Counted from the first letter of the stretch, positions 19,512 through 29,551 are shown. The stretch: 64,000 nt of DNA from Roseicella frigidaeris (GCF_003258945.1 NZ_QLIX01000015.1:1-64000), one strand, 5' to 3'. Notes: generated by a model not told the origin, from the sequence alone. Made by a program: numbers and translations.

Positions 19512-19531
19512 TTTCAAACTGAGGCACCACC
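19511..19531 (-). repeat. Right terminal inverted repeat of the mobile element
   Basis: Inverted copy of the left end, 18 of 21 identical, followed directly by CGCAGGCC (19532-19539). It begins at the final base of the passenger D stop codon. Confidence 0.85.
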
Positions 19532-19613
19532 CGCAGGCCCGGTGGATGCCGGCCGGAACCGTCGCCGCCTTGTACCGCCCCTGGGGCCCCTCCCCTGGCC
19601 CGGCGGGGCGCCC

Positions 19614-20333
19614 CTACCCGTCCCTGCGGCGGAGCGACCAGTAGAGCGGCTGCCGCCCCTCGCGCAGCGCCTTCGCCTCGTAGCGGGTCGGCGGCCAGCC
19701 CTCCGGCCGCGTCCTGGCCGGGGGCGGCGCCTCGAAGAGGTCCTGCGCCGCCAGCACCTCGGCGGTCCAGGCCTGGTAGGTCGGGTCGTCGGAGGCGATG
19801 CGCCACTCGCCGCCCGGGCGGATCGCCCGCGCCACCAGCGGCAGCAGGCCCGGATTGACGAAGCGCCGCTTGGCGTGCCGGGCCTTCGGCCAGGGATCGG
19901 GGAAGAGCAGGAAGAGCCGGTCGAGCGAGGCCGCCGGCAGCAGGCCGAGCAGGTGCCGCGCATCCTGCGGCCAGAGGCGCAGGTTGGGCGGCAGCGGGCC
20001 GCTTGCCTCCTCGCCCTCGACGACGAGGCGCGAGAGCAGGGAGCAGAGCCCGTTCTCGAAGACCTCGGCGGCGATGTAGCCGATGCCGGGATTGGCCCCG
20101 ACATGCGCCAGCGCATGCTCGCCGCCGCCGAAGCCGACCTCGAGCCACAGCGCCTCGACCGGGATGGCGAAGGCGGCGCGCGGCTCCCCCGCCGCCGCGG
20201 GGGCGAGGCGGAGCCGCGGCAGGGTCTCGTCCAGCAGCCGCTGCTGGCGGGGCCGCAGCGGGTGGCTGCGGCGGCGGCCATAGAGGCGGTCGGGGATGCC
20301 CTCGGCGAGGGGCGGCCGGTCGGCCGTGGTCAT
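19614..20333 (-). CDS. trmB: tRNA (guanine(46)-N7)-methyltransferase
   Basis: SAM-dependent enzyme that methylates G46 in the variable loop of tRNAs. It has 239 residues. The SAM-binding motif is LEVGFGGGEH. RLFLLFPDPWPKARHAKRRF is the family signature. The C-terminus has PPTRYEAKALREGR, matching the conserved T-x-YE motif. The ATG at 20333 (MTTADRPPLAEGI) is chosen because the frame further upstream runs through a tandem repeat and encodes only Arg/Gly-rich sequence. It lies downstream of metK, as in other alphaproteobacteria. Confidence 0.93.
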   Translation of the reverse strand: MTTADRPPLAEGIPDRLYGRRRSHPLRPRQQRLLDETLPRLRLAPAAAGEPRAAFAIPVEALWLEVGFGGGEHALAHVGANPGIGYIAAEVFENGLCSLLSRLVVEGEEASGPLPPNLRLWPQDARHLLGLLPAASLDRLFLLFPDPWPKARHAKRRFVNPGLLPLVARAIRPGGEWRIASDDPTYQAWTAEVLAAQDLFEAPPPARTRPEGWPPTRYEAKALREGRQPLYWSLRRRDG

Positions 20334-20336
20334 CTG

Positions 20337-20498
20337 TTGCCCGCCGGCGCGCAGCCGCCACGCCAACCCTGCGCGCCGGCGGAATGGTGGTTGCCCGCCG
20401 CCGCGCAGCCGCCACGCCAACCCTGCGCGCCGGCGGGATGATGGTCGCCCGCCGCCGCGCGGCCGCCACGCGAGCCCCGTGCGCCGGCGGAAGGGTGC
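20337..20498. repeat. 54-bp hairpin unit in three tandem copies
   Basis: Copies start at 20337, 20391 and 20445. In the first copy CCGCCGGCGCGCAG pairs perfectly with CTGCGCGCCGGCGG around a 14-base loop. The second and third carry a few changes. The array fills almost all of the metK-trmB gap. It may protect or terminate the metK mRNA. Confidence 0.8.
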
Positions 20499-20514
20499 AT
20501 CGCCCGCGGCACCC

Positions 20515-21705
20515 TCAGCGGTTGAAGGCGCGCTTCAGCTCCGGCGCGAGCAGGTCGGTCCGCTCCCAGGTGAAGCTGTCCTGCGCCAGGTCGGGCTTGC
20601 GGCCGAAATGGCCATAGGCGCTGGTCGGCACGTAGATCGGCCGGTTCAGGCGCAGCATCTCGCGGATGCCGCGCGGCGAGAGGTTCACCGCATCCTGCAC
20701 CACCGCCGCCAGCTTCGCCTCGTCGATGTCGCGGCCGGTGCCGTGCAGGTCGAAATAGACCGAGAGCGGCTTGGAGACGCCGATGGCATAGGAGACCTGG
20801 ATGGTGCAGCGATCGGCGAGGCCGGCCGCGACCACGTTCTTCGCCACGTAGCGCGCGGCATAGGCGGCGGAGCGGTCGACCTTGGTCGGGTCCTTGCCGC
20901 TGAAGGCGCCGCCGCCATGCGGCGCGGCGCCGCCATAGGTGTCGACGATGATCTTGCGGCCGGTGAGGCCGGCATCGCCGTCGGGGCCGCCGATGACGAA
21001 ATTGCCGGTCGGGTTCACGTAGAACTCGGCCTCCGGCACCTCCCAGCCCGCGGGCAGGACCTGGCGCACGATGGGGCGGAGCAGCTCCTTGATCTCGGCC
21101 TGCTCCAGCCCCTCCTCGTGCTGCGTCGAGATGACGACGCAGGTGACGCCGACCGGCTTGCCGTCCACGTAACGCAGCGTGACCTGGCTCTTGGCGTCCG
21201 GCAGCAGGCCGCGGGCGCGCTTGTCGCCGGCATGGCGCAGCTCGGCCATGATGCGCAGGATATTGTGGGCGTAGGTGAGCGGCGCGGGCATCAGCTCGGG
21301 CGTCTCGTTCGTCGCGTAGCCGAACATGATGCCCTGGTCGCCGGCGCCCTCGTCCTTGTTGCCGGCGGCATCGACGCCGACGGCGATGTCGGCCGACTGG
21401 GCGTGCAGGTGGCACTCGAAGGCGGCGTTGCGCCAGGAGAAGCCGGCCTGGTCGTAGCCGATCTCCTTCACCGCCTCGCGCACCAGCCCTTCCAGATGCG
21501 CGGCGTTGACGCTCTCCGGCCCGCGGGTCTCGCCGGCGAGGACGATGCGGTTGGTGGTCACCAGCGTCTCGCAGGCCACGCGCGCATAGGGATCGGCGGC
21601 GAGGAAGGCGTCCAGCACCGTGTCGGAGATGCGGTCGGCGACCTTGTCGGGGTGGCCTTCGGACACGGATTCGGAAGTGAAGAGATACTCGCCCTTATCG
21701 CGCAT
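20515..21705 (-). CDS. metK: S-adenosylmethionine synthetase
   Basis: Makes SAM from methionine and ATP; cytoplasmic tetramer. It has 396 residues. Motifs are [12 protein letters not shown] near the N-terminus, [12 protein letters not shown] (ATP site), and [19 protein letters not shown] (P-loop-like). The ATG at 21705 ([17 protein letters not shown]) is preceded by AAGAGGAC and fits the family start; the frame is open 32 codons further upstream without similarity. A palindrome 150 bp upstream (21855-21876) may be the regulator site. It is followed by the 54-bp hairpin array and trmB. Confidence 0.98.
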   Translation of the reverse strand: MRDKGEYLFTSESVSEGHPDKVADRISDTVLDAFLAADPYARVACETLVTTNRIVLAGETRGPESVNAAHLEGLVREAVKEIGYDQAGFSWRNAAFECHLHAQSADIAVGVDAAGNKDEGAGDQGIMFGYATNETPELMPAPLTYAHNILRIMAELRHAGDKRARGLLPDAKSQVTLRYVDGKPVGVTCVVISTQHEEGLEQAEIKELLRPIVRQVLPAGWEVPEAEFYVNPTGNFVIGGPDGDAGLTGRKIIVDTYGGAAPHGGGAFSGKDPTKVDRSAAYAARYVAKNVVAAGLADRCTIQVSYAIGVSKPLSVYFDLHGTGRDIDEAKLAAVVQDAVNLSPRGIREMLRLNRPIYVPTSAYGHFGRKPDLAQDSFTWERTDLLAPELKRAFNR

Positions 21706-21854
21706 GGCGTGATTCGTCCTCTTGTCGCGCGGGGAAACCGATGGGGTCCCGGCCTGGCCACACCGGCGGGTTCGGGCGCGGCGAGCGACCAAGGCACGCA
21801 CCCAACCGGTCGCCCGCTGTTTCGCAGCAAGCGGGGCGCAGGGTCAAGGCCGCT

Positions 21855-21876
21855 GACATAAAGGTATGCTTATGTC
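21855..21876. promoter_or_regulatory. 22-bp palindrome upstream of metK
   Basis: GACATAA and TTATGTC form perfect 7-bp arms around 8 bases, in AT-rich DNA between dapB and metK. ArsR-type SahR regulators of methionine genes in Proteobacteria use AT-rich palindromes of similar size upstream of metK. Assigning this site to that regulator is inference from location and shape only. Confidence 0.5.
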
Positions 21877-21918
21877 GCGGAAGTGTCGGTCCCAGGACGA
21901 TGCTGCAGCGCGGCGGCG

Positions 21919-22695
21919 TCATGCCATGCCGAGGACGTGCTTCATGTCGTAGAGGCCGGGCGGCCGGCCCTGCAGCCAGAGCGCGGCGCGCACCGCGCCG
22001 GTCGCGTAGACCCGCCGGTCGAAGCTGCGATGGGTGAGCGCGATGTGCTCCGAGGCGCCGGCGAAGAGCAGCATGTGCTCCCCCACCACCTGCCCGCCGC
22101 GCAGCGCCGCGAAGCCGATGCGGCCGGTGCCGCGGGCGCCGGTATGGCCGTCCCGCCCGCTCTCCGTTCCGGCCGCCTCCAGCGTCGTGCCCCGGCCGCG
22201 CGCGACGGCCCGGCCGAGCGCGACCGCGGTGCCGGAGGGCGCATCCACCTTCTGGCGGTGGTGCATCTCGAGGATCTCGGCATCGTACTGCGCCGCCGGC
22301 AGCGCCGCTGCCATGCGCTCGGCCAGGGCCAGGACGAGGTTGACCCCCGGGGCGAAATTGGCGGCGTAGACGATCGGCACGCGCCCCGCCGCCGTGGCCA
22401 CCGCCGCCTCCGCCGCGGCATCCAGGCCGGAGGTGCCGAGCACCAGCGGCTTGCCCGCCGCCGCGGCGGCGGCGGCATGGCCGGCGGCGGCCGAGGCATG
22501 GGTGAAGTCGATCACCACCTCGCTCGCGGCGAAGAGCGCGGCGATGTCGGGCAGCAGCGGCGCCGGCAGGTCGCCCGCCTCGCCCGGACGGGCCCGGGTG
22601 CCGCCGGCGAGGCTGGCGCCGGCGGCCAGCGCCTCCTCGGCCAGCAGCCGCCCCATGCGGCCGGCCAGGCCGGCGATGCCGATGCGAACGGGCAT
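21919..22695 (-). CDS. dapB: 4-hydroxy-tetrahydrodipicolinate reductase
   Basis: NAD(P)H-dependent step of the diaminopimelate/lysine pathway. It has 258 residues. The nucleotide site is GIAGLAGRMGR at residues 6-16. DFTHASA and GTSGL are conserved. EMHHRQKVDAPSGTA contains the catalytic His and Lys. The C-terminus has HRSFDRRVYATGAVRAALWL. It is clearly shorter than enterobacterial DapB between the first strands, as in other Rhodospirillales. It lies upstream of metK on the same strand but separated by 213 bp that holds the metK control region. Confidence 0.95.
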   Translation of the reverse strand: MPVRIGIAGLAGRMGRLLAEEALAAGASLAGGTRARPGEAGDLPAPLLPDIAALFAASEVVIDFTHASAAAGHAAAAAAAGKPLVLGTSGLDAAAEAAVATAAGRVPIVYAANFAPGVNLVLALAERMAAALPAAQYDAEILEMHHRQKVDAPSGTAVALGRAVARGRGTTLEAAGTESGRDGHTGARGTGRIGFAALRGGQVVGEHMLLFAGASEHIALTHRSFDRRVYATGAVRAALWLQGRPPGLYDMKHVLGMA

Positions 22696-22809
22696 GAACT
22701 CCTCCCCAGCGGGTCCGGCCCGTCATGGCCGGGCGCGCCGGCGGCGGCAAGCCCCGCCCCCGCGGCGAACGGCCGGGGCTGCCCCGCTGGCGAGGCGGCC
22801 GGGCCGCCC

Positions 22810-23229
22810 TCAGGGCAGGCCGGCACCCCAGATCGAGCGGGCGCCCCAATAGTCATCGACCTGCCGGCCCCAGTCGCCGCCGCCCCAGTCGGGCGCGCTG
22901 CCGGCGTCATAGGCCGGCGCCCCGTGCAGGCGGTCGCGGTCGAGATCGACCACATAGCCGCCACGGGCCGGGTCGTAGTCCAGCACCGACCAGGGCAGCG
23001 GATGGTAGCGCTCGCCGATCCCGAGGAAGCCGCCGAAGCTCATCACCGCATAGGCGACCCGGCCGGAGCGCTTGTCCAGCATCAGGTCCTCGACGGTGCC
23101 GAGCGCCTCGCCGGCGCGGCTGTAGACCGGGGTGCCGTGCACCTTGCCGGCGGCGATGAGGCTGGGGGTCTCCTCGCGCTCCATGCCGGGGGTCACGGCC
23201 GGCTCGGCGCTGGGCTCACGATCGGGCAT
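22810..23229 (-). CDS. PRC-barrel domain protein
   Basis: A 139-residue soluble protein. Residues about 28-100 form a PRC-barrel (SLIAAGKVHGTPVYSRAGEALGTVEDLMLDK, then YAVMSFGGFLGIGERYHPLPW), a small beta-barrel found in RimM and photosynthetic reaction-centre H subunits. The C-terminal 40 residues are Gly/Asp/Trp-rich (GSAPDWGGGDWGRQVDDYWG). The ATG at 23229 is the first sensible start; the preceding 73 codons are Pro/Arg low complexity. A related domain, with a signal peptide, occurs at 39183-39764. Such proteins are often envelope or stress-associated; the role here is unknown. Confidence 0.82.
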   Translation of the reverse strand: MPDREPSAEPAVTPGMEREETPSLIAAGKVHGTPVYSRAGEALGTVEDLMLDKRSGRVAYAVMSFGGFLGIGERYHPLPWSVLDYDPARGGYVVDLDRDRLHGAPAYDAGSAPDWGGGDWGRQVDDYWGARSIWGAGLP

Positions 23230-23478
23230 GCGGGCCTCCTCGATGCGGCGGGACGGTGGAGGCGGGGATGCGGGAGGGGGGGGCGGGCGGCGATGCGGGT
23301 GGGACCGCGTCCGCACCGCCGCCTGCCAGAGCCGCCGCTGGGGGGAAGTGCGACGGTCGGACCATAGAACGCCGCTCCGCGCGGCCGGTTCCCGTCGGTC
23401 GACCGACTCGGCGCGCCCGCGGGCCGCCGCACCGGCCCGGCAGGCCATGCCGCATCAAGGGTCAGGCACGAATCCTAC

Positions 23479-23509
23479 CCCCACGGCGTCGCGCAGCGAC
23501 GTCGTGGGG
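23479..23509. repeat. 31-bp hairpin repeat, dnaJ copy
   Basis: Imperfect inverted repeat with arms CCCCACG and CGTGGGG, six bases beyond the dnaJ stop codon. It is 30/31 identical to the inverted sequence beside the rpsO stop (7718-7748). Confidence 0.75.
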
Positions 23510-23515
23510 CAGCGA

Positions 23516-24670
23516 TCAGCGCCCCAGCCCGTCCCAGAACTCCTTCACCCGGGCGAAGAAACCCTCCGCCTCCGGGCTGGTCCGGCCGGCCTGCGACGCC
23601 TCGGCCTCGAACTGCTCCAGCAGCTCGCGCTGCCGCGGCGAGAGGTTCTGCGGCGTCTCCACCGAGACCTGCACGAACATGTCGCCGCGCGCGGCGCTGC
23701 GCAGCACCGAGAAGCCCTTGCCGCGCAGCCGGAACTGGTCGCCGGCCTGGGTGCCGGCGGGGATGGTGACGCGGGCGCGCCCGCCATCGATGCTCGGCAC
23801 CTCGACGCTGCCGCCGAGCGCCGCCTGGGTCATGCGCAGCGGCACCCGGACGAAGATGTTGGCGCCGTCGCGCTGGAAGATCGGATGCGCCCGGATGGAG
23901 ACGTCCACATAGAGGTCGCCCGCCGGCGCGCCGCGCAGCCCGGCCTCGCCCTCGCCGGCCAGGCGGATGCGGGTGCCGTCCTCGACGCCGGCCGGGATGG
24001 AGACGCTGAGGGTGCGGTCGCGCTGCACCCGCCCGGCGCCCTGGCAGACCTTGCAGGGGTTCTTGATCACCCGGCCCTGGCCGCCGCAGGTGGGGCAGGT
24101 CCGCTCGATCAGGAAGAAGCCCTGCTGCGCCCGCACCTTGCCGGCGCCCTGGCAGGTCGGGCAGGTCTGGGCGGCGCCGCTGCCGCCCTCGGCGCCGGTG
24201 CCGGAACAGGCCTCGCAGCTCACCGAGGAGGGGACGCGCACCGTCTTCTTGACGCCGTTGAAGGCCTCCTCCAGCCCGACCTCGACCATGGTGCGGAGGT
24301 CGGCGCCGCGGCCCGAGGCCTGGCGGCGTCCGCCGCGGCCGCCGCCACCGCCGCCGAAGCGGCCGAACATCTCCTCGAAGATGTCCTCGAAGCCGGCGCC
24401 GAAGGGGTTGCCGCCGAAGCCGCCGCCCGCGCCGCCGCCGCCCTGCTCGAAGGCGGCATGGCCGAAGCGGTCATAGGCCGCGCGCTTCTCGCCATCCTTC
24501 AGGCAGTCATAGGCCTCGTTGGCTTCCTTGAACCGGGCCTCGGCGTCCTTGTCACCCTGGTTGCGATCCGGGTGATACTTCATCGCAAGCTTGCGATACG
24601 CCTTCTTCAGGTCGTCCTCGGTCGCCTCGCGCGAGACGCCCAGTATCTCGTAGTAATCCCGCTTCGCCAT
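23516..24670 (-). CDS. dnaJ: Chaperone protein DnaJ (Hsp40)
   Basis: Co-chaperone that delivers substrates to DnaK and stimulates its ATPase. It has 384 residues, full length. The J domain (1-70) has YHPDRNQG with the HPD motif. A Gly/Phe region follows (about 75-110). Four CxxCxGxG-type zinc repeats are visible ([32 protein letters not shown]). The C-terminal substrate-binding domains complete it. It lies after dnaK with a 299-bp gap in which no gene or clear sigma-32 site is seen. Confidence 0.98.
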   Translation of the reverse strand: MAKRDYYEILGVSREATEDDLKKAYRKLAMKYHPDRNQGDKDAEARFKEANEAYDCLKDGEKRAAYDRFGHAAFEQGGGGAGGGFGGNPFGAGFEDIFEEMFGRFGGGGGGRGGRRQASGRGADLRTMVEVGLEEAFNGVKKTVRVPSSVSCEACSGTGAEGGSGAAQTCPTCQGAGKVRAQQGFFLIERTCPTCGGQGRVIKNPCKVCQGAGRVQRDRTLSVSIPAGVEDGTRIRLAGEGEAGLRGAPAGDLYVDVSIRAHPIFQRDGANIFVRVPLRMTQAALGGSVEVPSIDGGRARVTIPAGTQAGDQFRLRGKGFSVLRSAARGDMFVQVSVETPQNLSPRQRELLEQFEAEASQAGRTSPEAEGFFARVKEFWDGLGR

Positions 24671-24969
24671 AACCGCGCCCTGTCTCAGGGACCCGCCTGC
24701 CGAACCCCGGGCTCCGCCCCCCGGGTTCCGCCGACCGTCCTGCCCCGCCCCGGGATACCCTGCCTCGCGCAGTATCCCCCTCAAGCGATGACCCATCCAT
24801 GGATGCCCGGAACGGCGCGGCGCCCGGCCCGCCACCCGACCCAGGCCGGGGGACGGTCACCGGGCGCCCGCCCTTCGCGTCCGGGCGCGGCGGGTGCCAC
24901 CGCACCGCGCCGCGCCGTATCCCTCCGGCCGGCGGGCCGGCCCGAAGGCCATCCCGCCGGCCGCCGGAC

Positions 24970-26895
<1,926 letters not shown>

Positions 26896-27109
26896 CCGTT
26901 AGTTCTCCTTTGCGGCGGGCGAGGGCGGCCCCGGGAAGGCACCGCGCCTGGCCCCCTTGATGCTCCGGGGGGCGAGATCCCCCACGGTTTCGACGGTGTC
27001 GGATGGGGTCCTGGCCGCCGGCTGGCGGCCTCGCCCGTGGATGTATTCGCGGGGTATCAGTGGAACAAGTCCCGCGGCCGGACGGGCCGACAAATATTCG
27101 GGCGGCGCC

Positions 27110-27673
27110 TCAGCGCGCCGCGCCGCCGCCGGCGGCGACCACCACCATCGCCGGCTTCAGCAGCCGGCCGTTCAGCGTCCAGGCCGGGGTCCAGGCCTGC
27201 AGCACCGTCCCCGGGGCCGTGCCGGGCGGCGCCGGCTGCTCGGCCATCGCCTGGTGCAGCTCGGGGTCGAAGGGCTCGCCCTGCGCCTCGCGGCGGGCGA
27301 CGCCGTTGCGCTCGAGGATGCCGATGAAGCTGCGCTCCACCCCCTCGAAGCCCTCGCGCAGCTTGGTCAGCAGCTCGGGCTCGTCCTCCCGCGGCGGCGG
27401 CAGGGCCTCGAGGCCGCGGCGCAGGTTCTGCGCCGCCTCCACCACGTCGCCGGCGAATTTCTGGATGGCGTATTGCCGCGCATCCTGCACCTCGCGCTGG
27501 GTGCGGCTGCGCAGGTTCTGCATCTCCGCCTCGGCCCGCAGCCAGCGGTCGCGGAAATCCGTCACCTCGGCCTCGAGCGCAGCGATGCGCGCCTCGGCTG
27601 TCACCGACTCCCCTGGCGCGGCAGTCTCCTCCGCGGGCGGGGTCACCGGCGGGATCTCGGCTGGGTTGCTCAT
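27110..27673 (-). CDS. grpE: Nucleotide exchange factor GrpE
   Basis: Releases ADP from DnaK. It has 187 residues from MSNPAEIPP. A long coiled coil comes first (ARIAALEAEVTDFRDRWLRAEAEMQNLRSRTQRE), then the four-helix region and a C-terminal beta wing ending VLQAWTPAWTLNGRLLKPAMVVVA. The GRLLRPA-like motif is family-typical. A second ATG two codons upstream (27679) is equally possible, and neither has a clear Shine-Dalgarno. CCCCATTC lies about 20-30 bases upstream and resembles a heat-shock -10, without a convincing -35. Order grpE-dnaK-dnaJ; no hrcA in the window. Confidence 0.95.
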   Translation of the reverse strand: MSNPAEIPPVTPPAEETAAPGESVTAEARIAALEAEVTDFRDRWLRAEAEMQNLRSRTQREVQDARQYAIQKFAGDVVEAAQNLRRGLEALPPPREDEPELLTKLREGFEGVERSFIGILERNGVARREAQGEPFDPELHQAMAEQPAPPGTAPGTVLQAWTPAWTLNGRLLKPAMVVVAAGGGAAR

Positions 27674-27788
27674 ATCCATGACTTGTCTAAGGAATGGGGG
27701 CCCCACGGGGGGACCGGTCGGCACCTCAGGTAATCGCTGCGGGGCCCCAGAGCAACCATATGCCGCAATGGGGCCGCAACCGGGCGCC

Positions 27789-27962
27789 GGACCAGGGTCC
27801 AGGCCATCGCTCGGCCGCGTGAGTCACGCCTTCGGTGCGTCCACCTCGGGCGATCACGCTCTGGACCATGATCCGCTCACCCCGGTTCGCGGACCAGGGT
27901 CCAGGCCATTGTTCGGTCGCGTGATTCACGCCTTCGATGAGTCCGCCTCGGGCGATCACGCT
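27789..27962. repeat. About 102-bp direct repeat between luxR-type gene and grpE
   Basis: GGACCAGGGTCCAGGCCAT starts at 27789 and again at 27891. After each come GTGA-TCACGCCTTCG and CTCGGGCGATCACGCTCT. The second copy is cut short at the stop of the regulator gene. The block GATCACGCTCTGGA..GATCCGCTCAC recurs in altered form at 34166-34212. Confidence 0.7.
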
Positions 27963-28661
27963 CTACAACAGCACCAGCCCCGCCCGCGCCCCGCGCGCCA
28001 CCGCATCCGCCCGGCTGCCGGCGCCGAGCTTCTGCAGCACCGAGGCGACATGCGCCTTGGCGGTGTGGAAGGACAGGTTCAGCCGCCGCGCGATCACCTT
28101 GTTCGAGGCGCCGGCCGCGAGCAGGTCGAGCACCTCCCGCTCCCGCCGCGTCAGGCCGCTGCCGGCCGGGGCCGGTCCGCGCCCGGCCAGCGCCGGCAGC
28201 AGCGCCGGCGGCAGCACGACGAGGCCGCGGGCCAGCGCCAGCAGCGCCGCCTCGAGCTGCGCCGGCGGCGCCTCCGGGGCGAGGACGCCGCGCGCCCCGG
28301 CGCGGAGCGCCTGCAGCGCCGCCGCGCCCTCGGCCAGCACCAGCACCGGAACCGCCCCTGGAACCTCTCCCGCGGCCACCCCCGTCGCCGCCCCCGGGAC
28401 CTCCGCCCGGACCTCCTCCGGGATCTCGCCGGGGATATCCTCCGGCCCGCCCCCGGGATCCGGCGGCATCGCCTCGGCGACCAGCACATCGGCCGCCGTC
28501 GGGTCGCTCACCAGGCGCAGCCCGGCGAGGCCGGCGAGCCGGGACGCCCGCTCCGGGTCCAGGGACCGCAGCGCCACCGCGACCGGGGCCCGGTGCGGCG
28601 GGCGCTGCGGCGCCGGCCGCGGCGCCTCGGGCAGCAGGGTGTCTTCCGCCAACCGTGCCAT
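27963..28661 (-). CDS. LuxR-type transcriptional regulator with degenerate receiver domain
   Basis: A 232-residue protein. The C-terminal NarL/FixJ-type helix-turn-helix is clear: GLTRREREVLDLLAAGASNKVIARRLNLSFHTAKAHVASVLQKLGAGSR (about 165-215). The N-terminal part resembles a receiver domain, but the position of the phosphorylated Asp reads ADVLVAEAMPPD, with Ala/Glu instead. A Pro/Glu/Gly-rich insertion (PEDIPGEIPEEVRAEVPG) splits it. It may work without phosphorylation. Two bases separate it from the upstream protease-like gene, and the sensor kinase lies just before that. Target genes are unknown. Confidence 0.8.
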   Translation of the reverse strand: MARLAEDTLLPEAPRPAPQRPPHRAPVAVALRSLDPERASRLAGLAGLRLVSDPTAADVLVAEAMPPDPGGGPEDIPGEIPEEVRAEVPGAATGVAAGEVPGAVPVLVLAEGAAALQALRAGARGVLAPEAPPAQLEAALLALARGLVVLPPALLPALAGRGPAPAGSGLTRREREVLDLLAAGASNKVIARRLNLSFHTAKAHVASVLQKLGAGSRADAVARGARAGLVLL

Positions 28662-28663
28662 GG

Positions 28664-29551
28664 TCAGGCCGCCGCCCGCTCGCCGATCCGCACCTGCAGC
28701 CGGTGCGGCTGCCCGGCCCGCACCAGGTCGAGCGTCACCTGGCGGCCGACGCTGTCCGGGTCGAGCCGCACCAGCATCTCCCGCACCGAGCCGAGCGGAT
28801 CGCCGTCCCAGGCGGCGAGCACGTCGCCGATGAGGATGCCGGCCTCCCCCGCCGGGCTGCGCGGGTCGACGCCGACGACGATGAGGCCGCGCCGCTCGTC
28901 GAGCTGGACCGGCTGCATGGCGAGGCCGAGATAGCCGCGCGCCACCCGGCCGCGGGTGCGGAGCTGCTCGACGGCGCGGGCGATGGTCTCGGCCGGGATG
29001 GCGAGGGCCCGCCGCCGCGGCCCCGGCACCGCCATGCCGACCAGCCGCCCGGCATGGTCGAGCACCGCCCCGCCCTCGGCGACGGGGTCGAGCTTCAGGC
29101 CGAGCTCGATCCGCCGGTCGAGCCGGCCGCCGCGCATCGAGCGCCAGGGGCCGGCGACGACCGAGGCCAGCCCGTAGGCGGCGGTCGGGCCGTGCTCGCC
29201 GCGGCCGAGGGCGAGCAGCAGGTGCCCGGCGGCGAGCGCGGCCGGCGGCGCCGGGACCAGCGGCGCGACGGCGCCGGTCTCGGCCCGCAGCAGCGCGACA
29301 TCGGTGCCGGGGTCGCGGCCGGCGAGGCTGGCCGGGATCACCCGGCCGTTCGCCAGGGTGACGGCGAGCTCGTCGTCGCGCTCCAGCGCCTCCTCGGCGG
29401 TCACCACCAGCCCGTCGGACCAGAGCAGGCCGGAGCGGGCGCGGCCGTCGCGGCCATGCACCGCGACCACCCGCGCCGCCCCCTCGGCAACGAGCTGGGC
29501 GAGGCGATCGGACAGGGCGGCGAGCGGGTCGGCGGCGAAGGCATCGGTCAT
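28664..29551 (-). CDS. Trypsin-like/PDZ protein with altered catalytic residues (HtrA-like pseudoprotease)
   Basis: A 295-residue protein with an HtrA-like layout: two beta-barrel halves, then a PDZ domain (about 195-285, GYLGLAMQPVQ and SPAGEAGILIGDVLAAWDGDPL). Where HtrA has TNxHVV, this has VTAEEAL, so the catalytic His is Glu. The Asp is kept (DPGTDVALLRAE). Where HtrA has GNSGGP, this has VAEGGAV, so the nucleophilic Ser is lost. No signal peptide or transmembrane helix is seen, so it is probably cytoplasmic. It may be a peptide-sensing scaffold for the adjacent LuxR regulator, as inferred from the operon. Confidence 0.78.
   Translation of the reverse strand: MTDAFAADPLAALSDRLAQLVAEGAARVVAVHGRDGRARSGLLWSDGLVVTAEEALERDDELAVTLANGRVIPASLAGRDPGTDVALLRAETGAVAPLVPAPPAALAAGHLLLALGRGEHGPTAAYGLASVVAGPWRSMRGGRLDRRIELGLKLDPVAEGGAVLDHAGRLVGMAVPGPRRRALAIPAETIARAVEQLRTRGRVARGYLGLAMQPVQLDERRGLIVVGVDPRSPAGEAGILIGDVLAAWDGDPLGSVREMLVRLDPDSVGRQVTLDLVRAGQPHRLQVRIGERAAA

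Larger units (their letters stand above)
17932..19531. mobile_element. Transposase-less mobile element with 21-bp inverted repeats and an 8-bp target duplication
   Basis: Exactly 1,600 bp. The left end (17932-17952) starts GGTAGTGTCTCAGTTTGA. The right end (19511-19531, read inverted) starts GGTGGTGCCTCAGTTTGA. They match at 18 of 21 positions. Both ends abut the same octamer, CGCAGGCC (17924-17931 and 19532-19539), a perfect direct repeat expected from transposition. The interior is visibly more AT-rich than its flanks and carries four genes of unknown function, none resembling a transposase or recombinase. An 8-bp duplication with GG-starting ends is compatible with several insertion-sequence families (ISL3, IS256, IS1595), so a helper in another part of the genome is assumed. 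Confidence 0.85.

Noticed and set aside
17932-19531. The island as a degenerate insertion sequence with a broken transposase.
   Set aside because: None of the four proteins shows DDE, DEDD or serine/tyrosine recombinase features, and the frames are intact rather than decayed.
20337-20498. Tandem 54-bp units as a CRISPR array.
   Set aside because: The units are contiguous direct copies with an internal palindrome and no variable spacers; no cas gene is present.
21706-21918. SAM or SAH riboswitch in the metK leader.
   Set aside because: No SAM-I, SAM-II or SAM/SAH conserved core was found; only the palindrome at 21855-21876 stands out.
26896-27109. RpoH-type heat-shock promoter before dnaK.
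   Set aside because: CTTG is present but the -10 at the right spacing does not match either the enterobacterial or the alphaproteobacterial consensus well.
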